In this document: in pieces, positions 17,820-25,734 of the stretch | How the letters are laid out: each line of letters opens with the position of its first letter | How positions within the stretch are numbered: position 1 is the stretch's first letter | Assembly: GCA_019416935.1 (NCBI GenBank) | Contig: DXWI01000014.1 | Location: forward strand, 1-64,000 | Origin: Clostridiales bacterium | Lineage (GTDB): Bacteria > Bacillota > Clostridia > Christensenellales > CAG-138 | Direction: 5' to 3' | Length of the DNA stretch: 64,000 nt | The notes under the pieces: generated by a model | Told to the model about the DNA's origin: nothing | The model's input: only the letters and a program-made list of their open reading frames with translations | Databases searched by the model: none | Made by a program: the position numbers and the translations under genes

Positions 17820-17993
17820 ATGAAACGTAAGGATTTAATCAAGCTCTTTGAAACCAATGGTTGGTGGTTCAAACGGTCTGGCGGCAATCACGACATCTAC
17901 ACCAACGGAACCGACATTGAACCGATTTCAAGGCAGCGCGAGATTAAAGAGAGCGTTGCACAAGCTATCATCAAACGGAGGGGACTGAAATAG
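17820..17993 (+). CDS. hicA: HicA mRNA interferase toxin
   Basis: This 57-residue basic protein starts MKRKDLIKLFETNGWWFKRS at ATG 17820, with GGGGAGGG just upstream. 'RSGGNHDIYTNG' contains the catalytic His and surrounding glycines of HicA double-stranded-RNA-binding-domain toxins, and the C-terminus 'IIKRRGLK' is typical. HicA cleaves mRNA and is neutralised by HicB. The order toxin-antitoxin and a 35-nt gap to hicB match the family. It is transcribed opposite to the surrounding prophage genes, as expected for a lysogenically expressed accessory gene. Confidence 0.9.
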   Translation: MKRKDLIKLFETNGWWFKRSGGNHDIYTNGTDIEPISRQREIKESVAQAIIKRRGLK

Positions 17994-18028
17994 TCCCCTA
18001 TATCCGTCATCAAAAACAGGAGGTCATT

Positions 18029-18418
18029 ATGAAAGCAGTTTACCCAGTAGTTTTTACAAAGCTGAGCGATGGCTATATGGCTTATTCGCCTGATTTTGAC
18101 ATCAACACGCAGGGAAACGACCTTGCGGAAGCCATCAGCATGGCGCGCGACGCCATTGGTATTGTCGGTATCGACATGGAGGATGACAAAAAGCCATTAC
18201 CGGAACCGTCTGCGGTTGGAACGATTCCATGCTCCGACGATGAGCTGGTGTCCATGGTAGATGTTGATTTTACTGCGTACCGCAGAGCAAACGAACGCCG
18301 CACCATCCGAAAAAATGTAACGCTGCCGAGCTGGTTAAATGCAGAGGCAGAAGCCGCTGGCATCAACTTTTCGCAAATTCTTCAGGAAGGTCTGAAAACG
18401 AGGCTCGGAATCCAATAA
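18029..18418 (+). CDS. hicB: HicB antitoxin
   Basis: This 129-residue protein starts MKAVYPVVFTKLSDGYMAYS. The first ~70 residues form the partial RNase-H-like HicB fold ('YSPDFDINTQGNDLAEAISM' is its signature region). Residues ~95-129, 'NVTLPSWLNAEAEAAGINFS' and beyond, form a CopG/ribbon-helix-helix DNA-binding tail. An AGGAGG RBS lies upstream. It should bind HicA and repress its own promoter through the inverted repeat at 17778-17796. Confidence 0.9.
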   Translation: MKAVYPVVFTKLSDGYMAYSPDFDINTQGNDLAEAISMARDAIGIVGIDMEDDKKPLPEPSAVGTIPCSDDELVSMVDVDFTAYRRANERRTIRKNVTLPSWLNAEAEAAGINFSQILQEGLKTRLGIQ

Positions 18419-18432
18419 CAGACCGTACAGAA

Positions 18433-18463
18433 AGAGAGCGCCCGAACTGGACGCTCTTTTTTT
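18433..18463 (+). terminator. intrinsic terminator of hicAB
   Basis: AGAGCG, an 11-base loop (CCCGAACTGGA), CGCTCT, then TTTTTTT. It ends the plus-strand hicAB transcript before the convergent regulator gene at 18520. Confidence 0.8.
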
Positions 18464-18519
18464 GTATCACTTTGACCGATATCATAATACCATGCCAAAA
18501 GCGCACAAAACGCACAACC

Positions 18520-18942
18520 TTACTTTTGATCCAAAAATCTTTTTACCGCCATTCGCACCGTGCTTTCGTGCTTTGGAGATCCGTATACACGGCTCGCGAC
18601 CTGCCGCCATGTCTTACCCTGCAAATAGTGCAGGTCGATCATCCTCCGTATCCGCGCGTCGTCAACCGTGTTAATATATGTCTCAATCTCCGAGAGCAGC
18701 GCCCGGGCCGCCATCTGCCGGCGTCTGCGCAGCAGGTCAATCCGCTGGGCAGACCGGACATGCTTGGCCGCGACGCCCGTAATCTTGACCGTGCGGGCGC
18801 AGTACGGCCATTTATCCGCCGATCCGCGCACCGTATCCGACACCACGATGCTTGCGCGCCGGGACGCCTTGCGCCTGCGCTGCTCCAAATCCTTGATCTC
18901 GTCAAGCAATGCCCGGTACTGCTCCAGCTTATCAACCGTCAT
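18520..18942 (-). CDS. sigma-70 region-4-like phage late regulator
   Basis: Start chosen at ATG 18942 (MTVDKLEQYRALLDEIKDLE), overlapping the previous gene by 4 bp. The 140-residue protein has an N-terminal coiled coil. A C-terminal helix-turn-helix follows ('RIRRMIDLHYLQGKTWRQVA', then 'SPKHESTVRMAVKRFL'), which matches RinA/ArpU-type and sigma region 4 folds. Genes of this kind sit just upstream of phage terminase and activate the late promoter. The HicAB unit is inserted between it and its expected target. Confidence 0.75.
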   Translation of the reverse strand: MTVDKLEQYRALLDEIKDLEQRRRKASRRASIVVSDTVRGSADKWPYCARTVKITGVAAKHVRSAQRIDLLRRRRQMAARALLSEIETYINTVDDARIRRMIDLHYLQGKTWRQVASRVYGSPKHESTVRMAVKRFLDQK

Positions 18943-19241
18943 ATAGACCCCCTCACATGTATCTTGTCGTAATGCAGGATACGCTTGCGGTGCTGGAGCG
19001 CGGCCGTGCGCTCTCTGCGCGCACCGGCGCTGTCCTGCCAGTCCGGCAACAGGCATATCGCATCCGATGACAGCAGCATTTGATTGCCGATCGCCATGTA
19101 CGACTCGTATTCCAGCCCGTCCGGCAGCGTTGCGGGATTGAGTACGATATGCCCCAACTCCCGCAGCACCATCTCCGCATCCGCAAACTTTTCCCGGTAC
19201 CCGCCATCGCCCGTGATCCTGCCTGCCAAGTAGACGATCAT
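18939..19241 (-). CDS. DUF4406 protein (nucleoside deoxyribosyltransferase-like)
   Basis: Start chosen at ATG 19241 (MIVYLAGRITGDGGYREKFA). The 100-residue protein has 'MIVYLAGRITG', the family N-terminal strand and loop. 'GLEYESYMAIGNQMLLSSDAICLLPDWQDSAGARRE' (quoted in part: 'LLSSDAICLLPDWQDSAGAR') resembles the deoxyribosyltransferase-like fold with its catalytic-type acidic and Ser-Asp motifs. These small enzymes occur in phage early regions and may act on nucleotides, though no activity is established. It overlaps neighbours at both ends. Confidence 0.75.
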   Translation of the reverse strand: MIVYLAGRITGDGGYREKFADAEMVLRELGHIVLNPATLPDGLEYESYMAIGNQMLLSSDAICLLPDWQDSAGARRERTAALQHRKRILHYDKIHVRGSI

Positions 19242-19465
19242 AGCCTTGCCTCCGGGTAGATCACTCCGAGCGTGTCCTCGTCGTAGATATCGCGCGGCGC
19301 GCAGCCGAGGACCTTGCACACGCGCAGCAGCAGCGGCACGTCAAAGATTCTCCGGCCTTGGCACACATCGGAAACGGCATACTGCCATGTCCCCACCGCG
19401 TCGGCGAGTTTGCGCTGGCTCATGTTCGCCCGGAACAGGTGCTCGCTCAGTCGGTTCGGTATCAT
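19238..19465 (-). CDS. XRE-family helix-turn-helix protein
   Basis: Start chosen at ATG 19465 (MIPNRLSEHLFRANMSQRKL). The 75-residue protein is a single Cro/CI-type HTH: 'MSQRKLADAVGTWQYAVSDV' followed by 'LLLRVCKVLGCAPRDIYDED'. It lies in the middle of the early operon, co-directional and overlapping, rather than divergent like a lysogeny repressor. It more likely tunes early gene expression. Confidence 0.8.
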   Translation of the reverse strand: MIPNRLSEHLFRANMSQRKLADAVGTWQYAVSDVCQGRRIFDVPLLLRVCKVLGCAPRDIYDEDTLGVIYPEARL

Positions 19466-19752
19466 AGTCCCTGTCCTTTCTCTCGTGCCTTGCTGCAATA
19501 ATCCATGTCGCCGACAAGCCCGATCGGGCACAGCGACAGTCCGCGCTTCGTGCAGTCCTTACAATATGTCACTGCGCAGCCCGCAAGCGCGGTGCTTTCA
19601 GTCGGGCTTTCATTCGTCGTTTCTTCCACAAGGCTTTTCGCAGCTTTCAGGCCACCCGCATACCCTTTCAGATATTCGTTATCTGCTACTCGCAAAAAGG
19701 CCAGAAACCGCCCAAAGTCCTGCACAATTTTATCCTTGTCAATCAAGTTCAC
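19462..19752 (-). CDS. small Cys-containing phage early protein
   Basis: Start chosen at GTG 19752, which has AAGGAGG seven bases upstream; the longer reading upstream is shadow of the neighbouring gene. The 96-residue product starts (M)NLIDKDKIVQDFGRFLAFLR. It ends in a Cys cluster, 'CAVTYCKDCTKRGLSLCPIG', with one more Cys nearby, suggesting metal binding. The stop overlaps the XRE gene start. The function is unknown. Confidence 0.6.
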   Translation of the reverse strand: MNLIDKDKIVQDFGRFLAFLRVADNEYLKGYAGGLKAAKSLVEETTNESPTESTALAGCAVTYCKDCTKRGLSLCPIGLVGDMDYCSKAREKGQGL

Positions 19753-20063
19753 TGCTTGTCCTCCTTCCGCTCGCCGTCCATCTTTGCGCCGCAGTTCGGG
19801 CAGTAGTTCCCACTTTTTACATAAACCGCAATCGCATACGCTGTATTCCCGCAACAAGAGCATTTGACAATCTCAAATCTTTCGCTACAGTTTTCGTAAT
19901 GGTCATGCACCCACCTACCATGCACCACCGGAGCGACATCTGCGGTCGGTGCGTTAAGCAAAAGATTTGCCACATCGACCTTCGAGAACGATAGATAGTC
20001 TGGGTGTCTCAGGTGTCCAATGTCCAGAAAATCAATCAGCGCATCCGCATCAATCGGCCTCAT
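19749..20063 (-). CDS. zinc-ribbon phage early protein
   Basis: Start chosen at ATG 20063 (MRPIDADALIDFLDIGHLRH), with GGGGGAAGG upstream. The 104-residue protein has 'PTADVAPVVHGRWVHDH', a recurrent phage/mobile-element motif, followed by a zinc ribbon, 'CSCCGNTAYAI' ... 'YCPNCGAKM' (C-x2-C pairs). Such proteins are very common in Firmicute phage and plasmid early regions, but their role is not defined. Confidence 0.75.
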   Translation of the reverse strand: MRPIDADALIDFLDIGHLRHPDYLSFSKVDVANLLLNAPTADVAPVVHGRWVHDHYENCSERFEIVKCSCCGNTAYAIAVYVKSGNYCPNCGAKMDGERKEDKQ

Positions 20064-20313
20064 CTTCCTTCCCCCTATCTCCATAGCTGCAAAAATCGTA
20101 GTCGGTGATCTCCATGCCAGATATAGGACATATCTTGAATCCCTTATCGTTAATTTTCGCTTGTTTCGAGTAGCTACAATTCTTGCACATCACAACATCC
20201 ACCACATCGGCGGCAGGAGCTTGCAGTAACACGCGCCTGATTGCTCCCTTGTATGGCTCATCCGGCAGATGTTGCAGCAGATCGTTAACTTCAACGTACT
20301 TCTTTTTGCTCAT
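20050..20313 (-). CDS. small zinc-finger-like phage early protein
   Basis: This 87-residue protein starts MSKKKYVEVNDLLQHLPDEP. It contains 'APAADVVDVVMCKNCSYSKQ' and later 'CPISGMEITDYDFCSYG', giving a likely four-Cys metal site. It is related in design to the adjacent zinc-ribbon gene (APTADVAPVV vs APAADVVDVV), suggesting an old duplication. It overlaps the next gene by 14 bp. The function is unknown. Confidence 0.7.
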   Translation of the reverse strand: MSKKKYVEVNDLLQHLPDEPYKGAIRRVLLQAPAADVVDVVMCKNCSYSKQAKINDKGFKICPISGMEITDYDFCSYGDRGKEDEAD

Positions 20314-20513
20314 TCCTGCTCTCCTTTCTCTGCGTTCGCAATCCTCAACATATTATTTTGTGCTAACATCGATATGTAACTGTTCGCAAAACCGACCATT
20401 CTAATGATCTCCAAAGCGTCATCACTTACGCAAATTCTCGAAATACATCCATTAAGCATCCGTAAAGTTTCTTCTTTCTCTAATATTGAAAAAGTTTGTT
20501 CTATCAGTCTCAT
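20310..20513 (-). CDS. small helical phage early protein
   Basis: The ATG at 20513 is seven bases from AAAGGAG; another ATG at 20519 overlaps the upstream stop as ATGA. The 67-residue helical product starts MRLIEQTFSILEKEETLRML and has a hydrophobic C-terminal half with 'GFANSYISMLAQNNML'. No family is recognised. Confidence 0.5.
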   Translation of the reverse strand: MRLIEQTFSILEKEETLRMLNGCISRICVSDDALEIIRMVGFANSYISMLAQNNMLRIANAEKGEQE

Positions 20514-20515
20514 GC

Positions 20516-20860
20516 TCATTCTCCTTTCGGCGGCACAGGGCAAACAATCGGTGTCCAGTGCGTATACCATCCCGTCCAATCGTCACACAGCGGACTGCCA
20601 ACATATGGCGGTTCCTCTATTGGGAATGTCCACCACAAAACATCACCGAAATCTTCGTGCCATTCCTCAATAGGTCTTGCTTCGGCGGCAACCGTCACGC
20701 CGTTGGCGAGAAGGTGGTCTGCAATAGCTACAGACTTGCACTCATGAGATTCATCAAAAATCTGGCAAACATTGCACTCTCCATTATGTCTGTAGCATTC
20801 TTCTTCGGCGAAGCTACAGCTTTTTTCCACCAACACAATCAGTTTTTCTCTATCGCTCAT
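20516..20860 (-). CDS. DUF551-like phage protein
   Basis: Start chosen at ATG 20860 (MSDREKLIVLVEKSCSFAEE), with AAAGGAGC upstream. The 114-residue protein has an N-terminal Cys-rich segment ('CSFAEEECYRHNGECNVCQI'). The C-terminal 'WTGWYTHWTPIVCPVPPKGE' is the tryptophan- and proline-rich ending of DUF551 domains. The DUF551 role is unknown. It occurs widely in phage early regions. Confidence 0.65.
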   Translation of the reverse strand: MSDREKLIVLVEKSCSFAEEECYRHNGECNVCQIFDESHECKSVAIADHLLANGVTVAAEARPIEEWHEDFGDVLWWTFPIEEPPYVGSPLCDDWTGWYTHWTPIVCPVPPKGE

Positions 20861-20946
20861 CGTCAGCGCTCCTTTCAAAACAAGCAGAAGCCCTCCTGTT
20901 CCACACATCTTTCGTTTCAAAAATGGTTGCCTGTCTATACATCGGT

Positions 20947-21318
20947 TCAAGCATATTTTCTTTCGTTTGACAGGTACTCCTTTATCGTCTTGATCGCCTC
21001 ATCCGCTCCGTGGCAGACGATAGCGGCATACCCCTGCGATATCAGCTCATCTATCCACCATTTTTGTTCATCACTGAGAATGCCTCCGACTGCACGCTTG
21101 AGTTCTATATAAAGACCGTGATATCCACCTCTAGCGACCGGCAGGCAAAGATCCGGAACGCCTGGCTTCACGCCCTTTCGTTTCAGAAATTGCCCCTGTT
21201 GTGGAGAACACTTTCTCTCGTTTGCAATATGGTGCAGCAGCTTCAGCTCCGGGTATTTCTGTCTTGACAAAACAGACCACTGTATGATGGCGATCTGTTC
21301 CTTGTCCTCTTGCGTCAT
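20947..21318 (-). CDS. VRR-NUC domain nuclease
   Basis: This 123-residue protein is a stand-alone VRR-NUC nuclease of the PD-(D/E)xK fold. 'HIANERKCSPQQGQFLKRKG', then 'GVKPGVPDLCLPVARGGYHG' with the catalytic Asp, and 'LYIELKRAVGG' with the E-x-K pair are all present. In phages it sits beside the replicative helicase, as here (7 bp downstream of it). It probably cleaves branched replication or packaging intermediates. Confidence 0.9.
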   Translation of the reverse strand: MTQEDKEQIAIIQWSVLSRQKYPELKLLHHIANERKCSPQQGQFLKRKGVKPGVPDLCLPVARGGYHGLYIELKRAVGGILSDEQKWWIDELISQGYAAIVCHGADEAIKTIKEYLSNERKYA

Positions 21319-21324
21319 GCCGTA

Positions 21325-22830
21325 TCACCTTCCAATCAATCGATTTAATATCATGCTCGCTTCGCCCTTCGTAATCTCCTCAGGGCATGTCCAGTTGCGC
21401 ATGCGCCGCCGAATGAGATCGAGCTGCTTCTCACTTGCAGGCTGAGCTCCCCATCGCTTCGCTGCCGACAGATCCCATATCTGTTTTGCGTCGCTTCGAT
21501 GCGCAGTCAGCCACGCATACGACATATCCAGTGCCTGTTGCATGGACACGATTTCTCCCGTTCTTGTTCTCGTCCTTCCAAGCTCATCGCATGGTGGTAT
21601 CATCAGCCGTTGTCCCGGTACGGACAGAGACAGGCTGCCGTCCGGCTGTAAAAACCAGTTGACGCCATGCAGGTCATATTGATTGCGCTTTGCAAACAGG
21701 TTGACGATCTGCACGTTTTTGATCCAGCTCTCAGGGCAGTCCGCTTGCTCGGCAGCGATGGCGGGGAGATCGAACAGCATTCCCTCCACGGCGCCGCGCT
21801 TCGTCGACGGTACGGATTCCAAATCGATTCCCAGCAGGCTGGGCGCCGTGCAAAGACTTGCGGAGCCGCTTGCATCCACGCAGTCGATCAAGTTCAGCAC
21901 CTGCTTGTCCGGGTGCTTGCGCAATCCACGGCCGACCATCTGTGTATAGAGACTGTCGGACTTGGTCGGTCGAGCCATGATGATCGTTTCGATCAGTGGT
22001 ATATCAGTACCCTCTGTGAATACCATGCAGTTGACCAGACAGGGGATTTCACGGTTTGTGAACCTTTGGATGATATCCGCACGGTTTTTCGTTTCTCCCG
22101 TGACCGCAACGGCGCCGGGGACCCTGGACGCAATATCATGCGCATGGGAAACGCTTACGGCGAAGATCAGCGTTGCTCCTACCGCCATCTTTTGATATAC
22201 TTCAGCTATGGCATCTGCCGTGCCTTCCATCGCCGCATCCAGCTCTCCGGGTGCATAGTCTCCGTGCCTCGTAGACACATCGGATAGGTCATAACCGATG
22301 TTGACGCGCCGGCAGAAGATATCTGACAGATATCCGTTCTCAATTCCCCATTTGAGATCGCGCTCAAAGATGATATCCTCAAAAATATCGTCCAGCCGAA
22401 CGTTGTCTCCTCTCTTTGGAGTAGCCGTGAACCCGAGCAGCAGACGCGGGCGAAAGTGATCAAATATCCTGCGATATGTGCTGGCAGCCGCATGGTGCGC
22501 CTCATCGCAAATGATCGTGTCAAATGCATCCGGGGAAAACCGGCGAAGTCTGCGAACAAGGCTCGGAACGGATGCGCTGACAACCTCTGCGGCTTCGGAC
22601 GCGCGGGATCCGGCCATCTCAATTCCGGTCAAGCAGTCGAAATACTTAATCGGCTGCTTGACAAGCTCCTCCCTGTGCGACAGGATCAGCATCCGACCAC
22701 GGCGCGGAATGCGAGAAAACGTGACGGTCTTGCCGAGACCAGTTGCCATTTGTATGAGGTATGCGCCTCTGTCGTGCTCCTCGATCGCGTCGATGCACTC
22801 CTGCTGATACGGTCGCAAAGTGATATGCAT
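21325..22830 (-). CDS. phage DEAH-box superfamily 2 helicase
   Basis: Start chosen at ATG 22830 (MHITLRPYQQECIDAIEEHD), with GGAGG upstream. The 501-residue protein has the Q-like opening, Walker A 'QMATGLGKTVTFSRI' (~residues 25-39), DEAH box 'CDEAHHAAAST', motif III 'GFTATPKRGDN' and motif VI 'MVGRGLRKHPDKQ'. The C-terminal ~80 residues may form an accessory DNA-binding domain. It is the phage replicative or recombination helicase, with VRR-NUC as its neighbour. Upstream lies the iteron-like block. Confidence 0.9.
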   Translation of the reverse strand: MHITLRPYQQECIDAIEEHDRGAYLIQMATGLGKTVTFSRIPRRGRMLILSHREELVKQPIKYFDCLTGIEMAGSRASEAAEVVSASVPSLVRRLRRFSPDAFDTIICDEAHHAAASTYRRIFDHFRPRLLLGFTATPKRGDNVRLDDIFEDIIFERDLKWGIENGYLSDIFCRRVNIGYDLSDVSTRHGDYAPGELDAAMEGTADAIAEVYQKMAVGATLIFAVSVSHAHDIASRVPGAVAVTGETKNRADIIQRFTNREIPCLVNCMVFTEGTDIPLIETIIMARPTKSDSLYTQMVGRGLRKHPDKQVLNLIDCVDASGSASLCTAPSLLGIDLESVPSTKRGAVEGMLFDLPAIAAEQADCPESWIKNVQIVNLFAKRNQYDLHGVNWFLQPDGSLSLSVPGQRLMIPPCDELGRTRTRTGEIVSMQQALDMSYAWLTAHRSDAKQIWDLSAAKRWGAQPASEKQLDLIRRRMRNWTCPEEITKGEASMILNRLIGR

Positions 22831-22858
22831 TGTTCCTGCCTCCTTTCTGTTGGAACTT

Positions 22859-23126
22859 GTGGAACGGTTGTGGATACCATGTTCCACATGAAAAACCAAG
22901 TGTTTTAGCTGATTTTTGGAAGTTGTGGAACTGTGGAACATTTTGCACCGATGTTCTATACGCGCGAGACTATATACGTATTTAGCGCGTATATACCCAT
23001 AAACACTTATAAGCGGTGTATATATGCGTGTTTCTGTTCCACTGTTCCACATCATCCAATAAACGCCCTAAGTTTGGGCATTTTTGATGTGGAACACAGA
23101 CTCCACAACAGATCAACATGTTCCAC
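22859..23126. repeat. iteron-like cluster of TGTTCCAC repeats, candidate phage replication origin
   Basis: Eight copies of the 8-mer TGTTCCAC (or its complement GTGGAACA) lie at 22859-22865 (7 of 8), 22880-22887, 22925-22931 (7 of 8), 22933-22940, 23035-23042, 23043-23050, 23089-23096 and 23119-23126. They occur in both orientations, with two tight tandem pairs. The centre (about 22950-23030) is AT-rich with repeated GTATATA elements. The block fills the gap between the helicase and DUF927 genes, where phage origins or replication-protein binding sites are often found. It must also hold the helicase promoter. Confidence 0.6.
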
Positions 23127-24735
23127 TTCCGTCCTGTAATTGCAGAACGACGCATTCTGCAACCATTTGATTCATGCGTATCGGCATCGTGAACGCCCTA
23201 TTATTACTGCTTCTGAGACGAATCAGGCCACGGTGCCTTAACCAAGACAGCAGGGAGGAGGCGGAAAACCCAGCGTCCTCGATTACCTGGTTGAATACGC
23301 TGCGAATAATCGCGACCTCATTCCTCTGCGGATAGATCTTTCCGTAAATGGATCGAGTTTCCGAAAAATCACTGTCGTTAAACATTCCGGCATTGCTCGC
23401 TACCCAGTCGCACAACCACGCATATGCGCGTTCATTAACGTCAACCTCGCGGTTCGTTTGTAAAAACGCTGAAATCTCATCAATTGTCAGCGGTTCGTCA
23501 CCAATGATCGTCGGGGCGGCGAGGAAGTCCGCCGCTATGACTATGGCTGCCGCCATCGCCTGCTTTTCTGTCGTATCGCTCTGAGAGAGCGCGTCGAACG
23601 CTGTTTTATACAGTGTTCTCGCAGTATCGATTACGTTTGGATCCGCCAGCATATCGACAAACAGACGACCGGCATGCCCAAAGTTTTGTTTGAGCGACAG
23701 CGACACAGAATGGCCATCTGAGACGATCTTTTGTTCACTCGTACATTCGAGTTCCAGAACGCGATTCTTTGCACCGGCGCCCGCGTTATTGCCCGTGATG
23801 GGGCTCTCTCCGCTTGTGAGAATGCAGCATTGCCATGTTGGTGTGATATCGATGCCGCCACTTCGATTGCCGCGCGTTTTGCCGACCCCTTCTGCGAGCT
23901 TGTATACGTCGAACGATAGTTTTCCGCGGGCATCTTTCGCAAGCTGCAGCTCGTCGATGATAACCGGCAAGCTGTTGAGAAACGCCGCCAAACGTTCATG
24001 GCCGACCGTTGTACTGTTGAACGTCTGGATGTACCGACCGATCTGCGGATCCGCCCACACGCTGGCAGCGGCCATCAGAGCGACCGTTTTCCCGGTTCCG
24101 GATTCCGAACCCCACAGGTGTACGAAAAACGGAAGGCCTCCGAGGGGATGAACGAGCGCGGACGCAAATGATGCTGCAATGACAATCTTTGCGGCTGTGC
24201 TTTGCATTCGTATAGATCGGATCGTTTCCCGCCATTTATCCAGGCTGCCGGCAGCATGCACAGATTGAAACATATGGCGGAATGCAGCATCACCATCGAA
24301 CACCAAGCCGTCCACATACGGTGAAAAGCCTTCTCCGTCAATGTAACCAAGTCGGCCTACAGACGGCTGTTCTGGAATCACATCATAGTTATAGTTCTCG
24401 ATGTCATGGAGATACTTCACCAAATATTTGGCATTTTCGCTGGTGACGGCTATGCCGCTGTCGGCAAGCTGTACAATGCTGTTTGCACTTGCAATTACTC
24501 GCTTTTCAACGATAAGCCTACGCCATTGCTTCCCCTTACGAAACGCAAGCTCCAGCTTTTCTCCTCCAGTATCCACGTTGACCAGACGACTGACAGGAAG
24601 AATGGGATGCACACATGCGACTACATCGGCATATCCGTCCCGGAGCGTGACGCCAAGATCATCGGCTCGCCAAGGACCGGCATCCAGCTCGAGCGGCTGA
24701 TCGGTGAACTCTGTAACGCTGTCAGAATTTTCGTT
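23113..24735 (-). pseudogene. DUF927-type phage helicase/ATPase, 5' end broken
   Basis: The frame is open from 24735 but has no good start there; the first usable start is GTG 24612 (499 residues). Residues upstream of that GTG still look like protein ('SVTEFTDQPLELDAGPWRAD', then 'GYADVVACVHPILPVSRLVN'). The preceding sequence in the next frame (24736 to about 24870, ending 'CNIGKDENGVETK') also looks coding, so a one-base loss in the A-run at 24728-24731 is likely. The core is intact: Walker A 'WGSESGTGKTVALMAA', Walker B 'PVIIDELQL', sensor 'CILTSGESPITG'. The gene is transcribed toward the helicase. The 5' end meets a foreign fragment near 24.85 kb. Confidence 0.65.
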
Positions 24736-24905
24736 TCAACTCCATTCTCATCTTTCCCAATATTACATTTAATCCGAGGGAATTCTTGAAACGGCGTGCC
24801 CTCCCTTACAACAATGTTTAGATATTTTGCGAACCGCCTATCGCACCGATAGCAATTGAAGATAAGGCGAACATCAACTCGGACAGAATAGACGCTAATC
24901 GGGTT

Positions 24906-25283
24906 GTGACATATTACGAAAAGAAGAATATGGGCGAACTGATACGCGAGGCTGTTGCGAAAGAAAACATTGGAGAAGTCGGTGTCTATTATATGGACAA
25001 AACAAAAAGCCAAGCTCTTGTGAAACGGGCCGGAATCCAATATTCCGGGCGGTTCAAGAATTACTTGACTTCTGATAGTATTATACACCCTTTGGGAGAA
25101 AAGGCAAGCATCAGCATAGGAAGTGTTGAAAATTCTTCACAATTCAAGCGTTGGTTCGGCAAGAGTAAGGTGGTGAACAAAGACGGTAGTCCGAGAGTTC
25201 TGTATCACTATATCTTTGGCTTTGTGGTTGCTCTGTCAGTTATCATGATTGTTTTTGGGCGAAAGCAATATAAGCAAGCATAA
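24906..25283 (+). pseudogene. fragment of a phage MuF/ADP-ribosyltransferase-type polyprotein fused to a membrane segment
   Basis: The plus-strand frame is open from about 24786 without a start and has a GTG at 24906. The product includes 'NIGEVGVYYMDKTKSQALVK' and 'SSQFKRWFGKSKVVNKDGSP', followed by 'RVLYH'. That last block is the hallmark 'F..WFG.SKVV..dG.P.vvYHGT' opening of ART-type domains carried by phage head proteins. Instead of continuing into the catalytic domain it switches to a hydrophobic helix, 'YIFGFVVALSVIMIVFGRKQ', and stops. I read this as a deletion-derived remnant of a second phage region. Expression is doubtful. Confidence 0.5.
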
Positions 25284-25734
25284 AACAACTCAACCCCCGG
25301 CTATAAAAGTGAACCCCCTAATGCGCTCAAACGCCATAAGGGTCAAACGCCACGTCATCGCAAGCCGCATATTGCCTGCGACGACTCTTTTGTGTTTTAC
25401 AGAGAAGTCGCCTCGCGCGCATTCCGATGCTCCGTCTTTCAACCAAAGGCCACGTTCGCACCGCCGGTTCGCCTGTAAACGTGTTCACAGAGTCGTTGGC
25501 TGACTACCAACCTTTTGTTGGCCACGTTTTCCATTGTGCGCATCATTCCACAGGAGAAGCGCAAATTGTAACGCACCTGCCGATGCGCATGCGTTTTGTG
25601 CAAAAGCAAAGCCACAGGAATATAGGCTGCGGCCTGGCCGTCCTTACATAGAAATTGCAGGGAACCGTTAGCAGGCGCACGCATCTGCCGGCTGTTCCGT
25701 GCTGTGCCGGCGCGCTGCACGGCTGCGCGGCGAG
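25284..25734. other. 451 bp without a supported gene at the prophage-chromosome boundary
   Basis: No ORF with a ribosome binding site or recognisable protein family is visible on either strand. Composition is mixed and GC-rich toward the right. It follows the phage fragment and precedes the stop of the YitT gene. It may be decayed prophage DNA. I could not find a convincing att direct repeat, because the left end of the prophage is outside the window. Confidence 0.5.

Noticed and set aside
18520..18942. Host sigma factor
   Set aside because: It has only a region-4-like helix-turn-helix, is short and overlaps phage early genes, so a phage late regulator is more likely.
22859..23126. TGTTCCAC repeats as a CRISPR or transposon end
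   Set aside because: The repeats are 8 bp, irregularly spaced and in both orientations. No transposase or spacers are present, so an iteron-type block fits better.
24906..25283. LPXTG-type surface protein because of the hydrophobic C-terminus
   Set aside because: No LPXTG motif and no signal peptide. The upstream part matches a phage head-protein domain.
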